Assembly (NCBI RefSeq): GCF_000172415.1
Contig: NZ_ABLD01000004.1
Coordinates: 62,001 to 126,000, forward strand
Direction of reading: 5' to 3'
DNA from: Paraburkholderia graminis C4D1M
GTDB taxonomy: Bacteria; Pseudomonadota; Gammaproteobacteria; Burkholderiales; Burkholderiaceae
DNA length: 64,000 nucleotides
The number at the start of each line of letters is the position of its first letter. The first letter of the stretch is position 1. Positions 62,976 through 64,000 of the stretch are shown in pieces. The notes below the pieces were generated by a model. The model ran no database searches and was not told the origin of the DNA. It worked only from the letters and a program-made list of their open reading frames with translations. A program made the translations under genes and the position numbers.

Positions 62976-63614
62976 TCACAAACGCGGCGCCCAGTAGACG
63001 ACTGCATAAATCGGCAGCCAGCTAAGCACGACGAAGTACCAGTAGGCGGCGTTCTCGCTGACGTCGACATAGCGCTTACCTTCCACTGGCCCCGTGAACA
63101 GCAGGACGTCGAGCACGGCTGTGTCGAACGTATCGGTGATCAGGTGAACGGTATGCAAGCCCATCAGCATCCACAGCACGGACCCGTAAGCGTTGTCGTA
63201 CCAGGTCACGTTGAGCGCCTTGAACTCCAGCGCCCGCACGCCGAGAAAGGCGAGCGAAAACGCGAGGCACACCAGCAGCCAGAGCCGCGACGCCGCGCGA
63301 TCCTCCCGCTCGGCCGCGCGCTTCGCGAGATGATTCGGCAGCATGCTCACGACCAGGATCGCCGTATTCACGCTGCCCCATAGCAGGCCGGGGCCGGGCG
63401 CATTCATCGGCCAGACGGATGCGAGCGTGCGCAGATAGAAGTACATCATGACGGCGATGGCGAACACCGTCCCCTCGATCACCATCAGTCCCATCGTGCC
63501 CCACCACATCAGGCTGCGATGGCTGAAGCCATACGTCGGCAGTTCTCCGACGTGGATCGCCTTGCGGGCTGCGCGCGGCCGGCTGTCGGCATAGCGCTCG
63601 TCAACGGTAGTCAC
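62976..63614 (-). CDS. Cytochrome c oxidase subunit III
   Basis: A 212-residue membrane subunit. GTG at 63614 overlaps the subunit I stop (GTGA) and is chosen for that. WWGTMGLMVIEGTVFA, GLLWGSVNTAILVVSM, VRALEFKALNVTWYDN and LMGLHTVHLITD are family features of subunit III in haem-copper oxidases. It stabilises subunit I and the proton path. Confidence 0.9.
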   Translation of the reverse strand: MTTVDERYADSRPRAARKAIHVGELPTYGFSHRSLMWWGTMGLMVIEGTVFAIAVMMYFYLRTLASVWPMNAPGPGLLWGSVNTAILVVSMLPNHLAKRAAEREDRAASRLWLLVCLAFSLAFLGVRALEFKALNVTWYDNAYGSVLWMLMGLHTVHLITDTFDTAVLDVLLFTGPVEGKRYVDVSENAAYWYFVVLSWLPIYAVVYWAPRL

Positions 63615-64000
63615 GGGCGTTTCTCCAGCGCGAGATGCTGATCGGTTTCGCGCCGCCGCGGCCAGAACCACGCGGTCATCGCGATAGCGACGGGCACCGT
63701 GCCCCACACCACCGCCCACGGCGTGAAGATTGAGCCAATGAACAACACGGTCGTCGCCACGGCGCTCACGAACGGCCAGATGTTGGGCATCGGAAAGACC
63801 GGCCGATGATCCGGCATCGCGTCGAGAACGCTCGTCACCAGCACCTGCCGGCTATTCGAATCCAGTCCGCTGACGGTGGAAGGTTCGCGCGGCGCGTCCC
63901 ACAGCGGATAGCCGCTATGCACGACCGGCACCTTCACGAAATTGCCCGCGTGAGGCGGCGACGCGGTGCTCCATTCGAGCGTTCCTGCGCCCCACGGATC
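63611..64000 (-). CDS. ctaD: Cytochrome c oxidase subunit I (C-terminal part)
   Basis: Only the last 129 codons are in the window; the gene runs off the right edge. DPWGAGTLEWSTASPPHAGNF is the end of the haem-copper subunit I fold, followed by a linker (VPVVHSGYPLWDAP) and an additional two-helix tail (FVSAVATTVLFIGSIF; VWGTVPVAIAMTAWFW) with FWPRRRETD at the end. The tail is found in the longer ctaD-like forms. Subunit I carries the haems and copper B that reduce oxygen. Confidence 0.87.
   Translation of the reverse strand, partial: DPWGAGTLEWSTASPPHAGNFVKVPVVHSGYPLWDAPREPSTVSGLDSNSRQVLVTSVLDAMPDHRPVFPMPNIWPFVSAVATTVLFIGSIFTPWAVVWGTVPVAIAMTAWFWPRRRETDQHLALEKRP

Noticed and set aside
1..64000. 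CRISPR arrays, rRNA and tRNA genes
   Set aside because: No regularly spaced repeats, conserved rRNA segments or cloverleaf with TTCRANY-like arm were noticed on reading; a covariance-model search would be decisive.

Overview
The window is high-GC DNA whose gene content fits a Burkholderiaceae chromosome, Paraburkholderia or Caballeronia-like. The hints are a DUF4148 exported protein (18.2-18.6 kb), a large number of LysR, GntR and GlxA-type regulators, many ABC and MFS transporters, RND efflux genes and short overlapping operons. This placement is by gene families only. No rRNA, tRNA, CRISPR array or intact insertion sequence was seen.

Layout. 0-6 kb: a minus-strand cluster of gamma-glutamyltransferase, an OxlT-like MFS carrier and a NitT/TauT-type ABC importer, with a GntR/FCD regulator upstream. 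6-11.2 kb: a minus-strand operon of flavin monooxygenase, RidA, DUF1028, ArgE-like deacylase and NCS1 permease. 11.4-18.1 kb: a LysR regulator, a Rieske oxygenase and a polyamine-type ABC importer whose ATPase gene carries two single-base frameshifts. A near-identical 16-base motif lies in the promoter regions of both the monooxygenase and Rieske operons. 18.2-26.9 kb: DUF4148 protein, an RND tripartite efflux operon and a convergent CusRS-like two-component system. 26.9-30.4 kb: a FixL/FixJ-like pair plus a lone receiver protein. 31-40.3 kb: a probable eight- or nine-gene operon joining a YehZYXW-type betaine importer to a nitrilase-like hydrolase, acyl-CoA dehydrogenase, CoA ligase, crotonase and GlxA regulator, resembling carnitine/gamma-butyrobetaine catabolism. 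40.5-43.4 kb: MFS carrier, a REP-type transposase relative that has lost its catalytic residues, and a DUF1330 protein.

43.5-49.6 kb is a visibly AT-richer island. It carries three overlapping genes: a 1116-residue repeat/GHKL kinase-like protein, a lone receiver, and a receiver fused to an alpha/beta hydrolase with a C-terminal membrane anchor. The architecture and order match the Detocs anti-phage two-component system (DtcA-DtcB-DtcC), with a hydrolase in place of the ATP-cleaving effector of the characterised system. This is the most interesting locus in the window.

49.7-64 kb: an unsecreted solute-binding-like protein, LysR regulators paired with MFS or RidA genes, HxlR and GNAT genes, a gene-end remnant of a trans-sulfuration PLP enzyme, small disordered proteins, a DUF188 protein, a lipid A-type acyltransferase, and the end of a haem-copper oxidase operon (subunit I partial, subunit III, small membrane protein, lipoprotein cytochrome c) running off the right edge.
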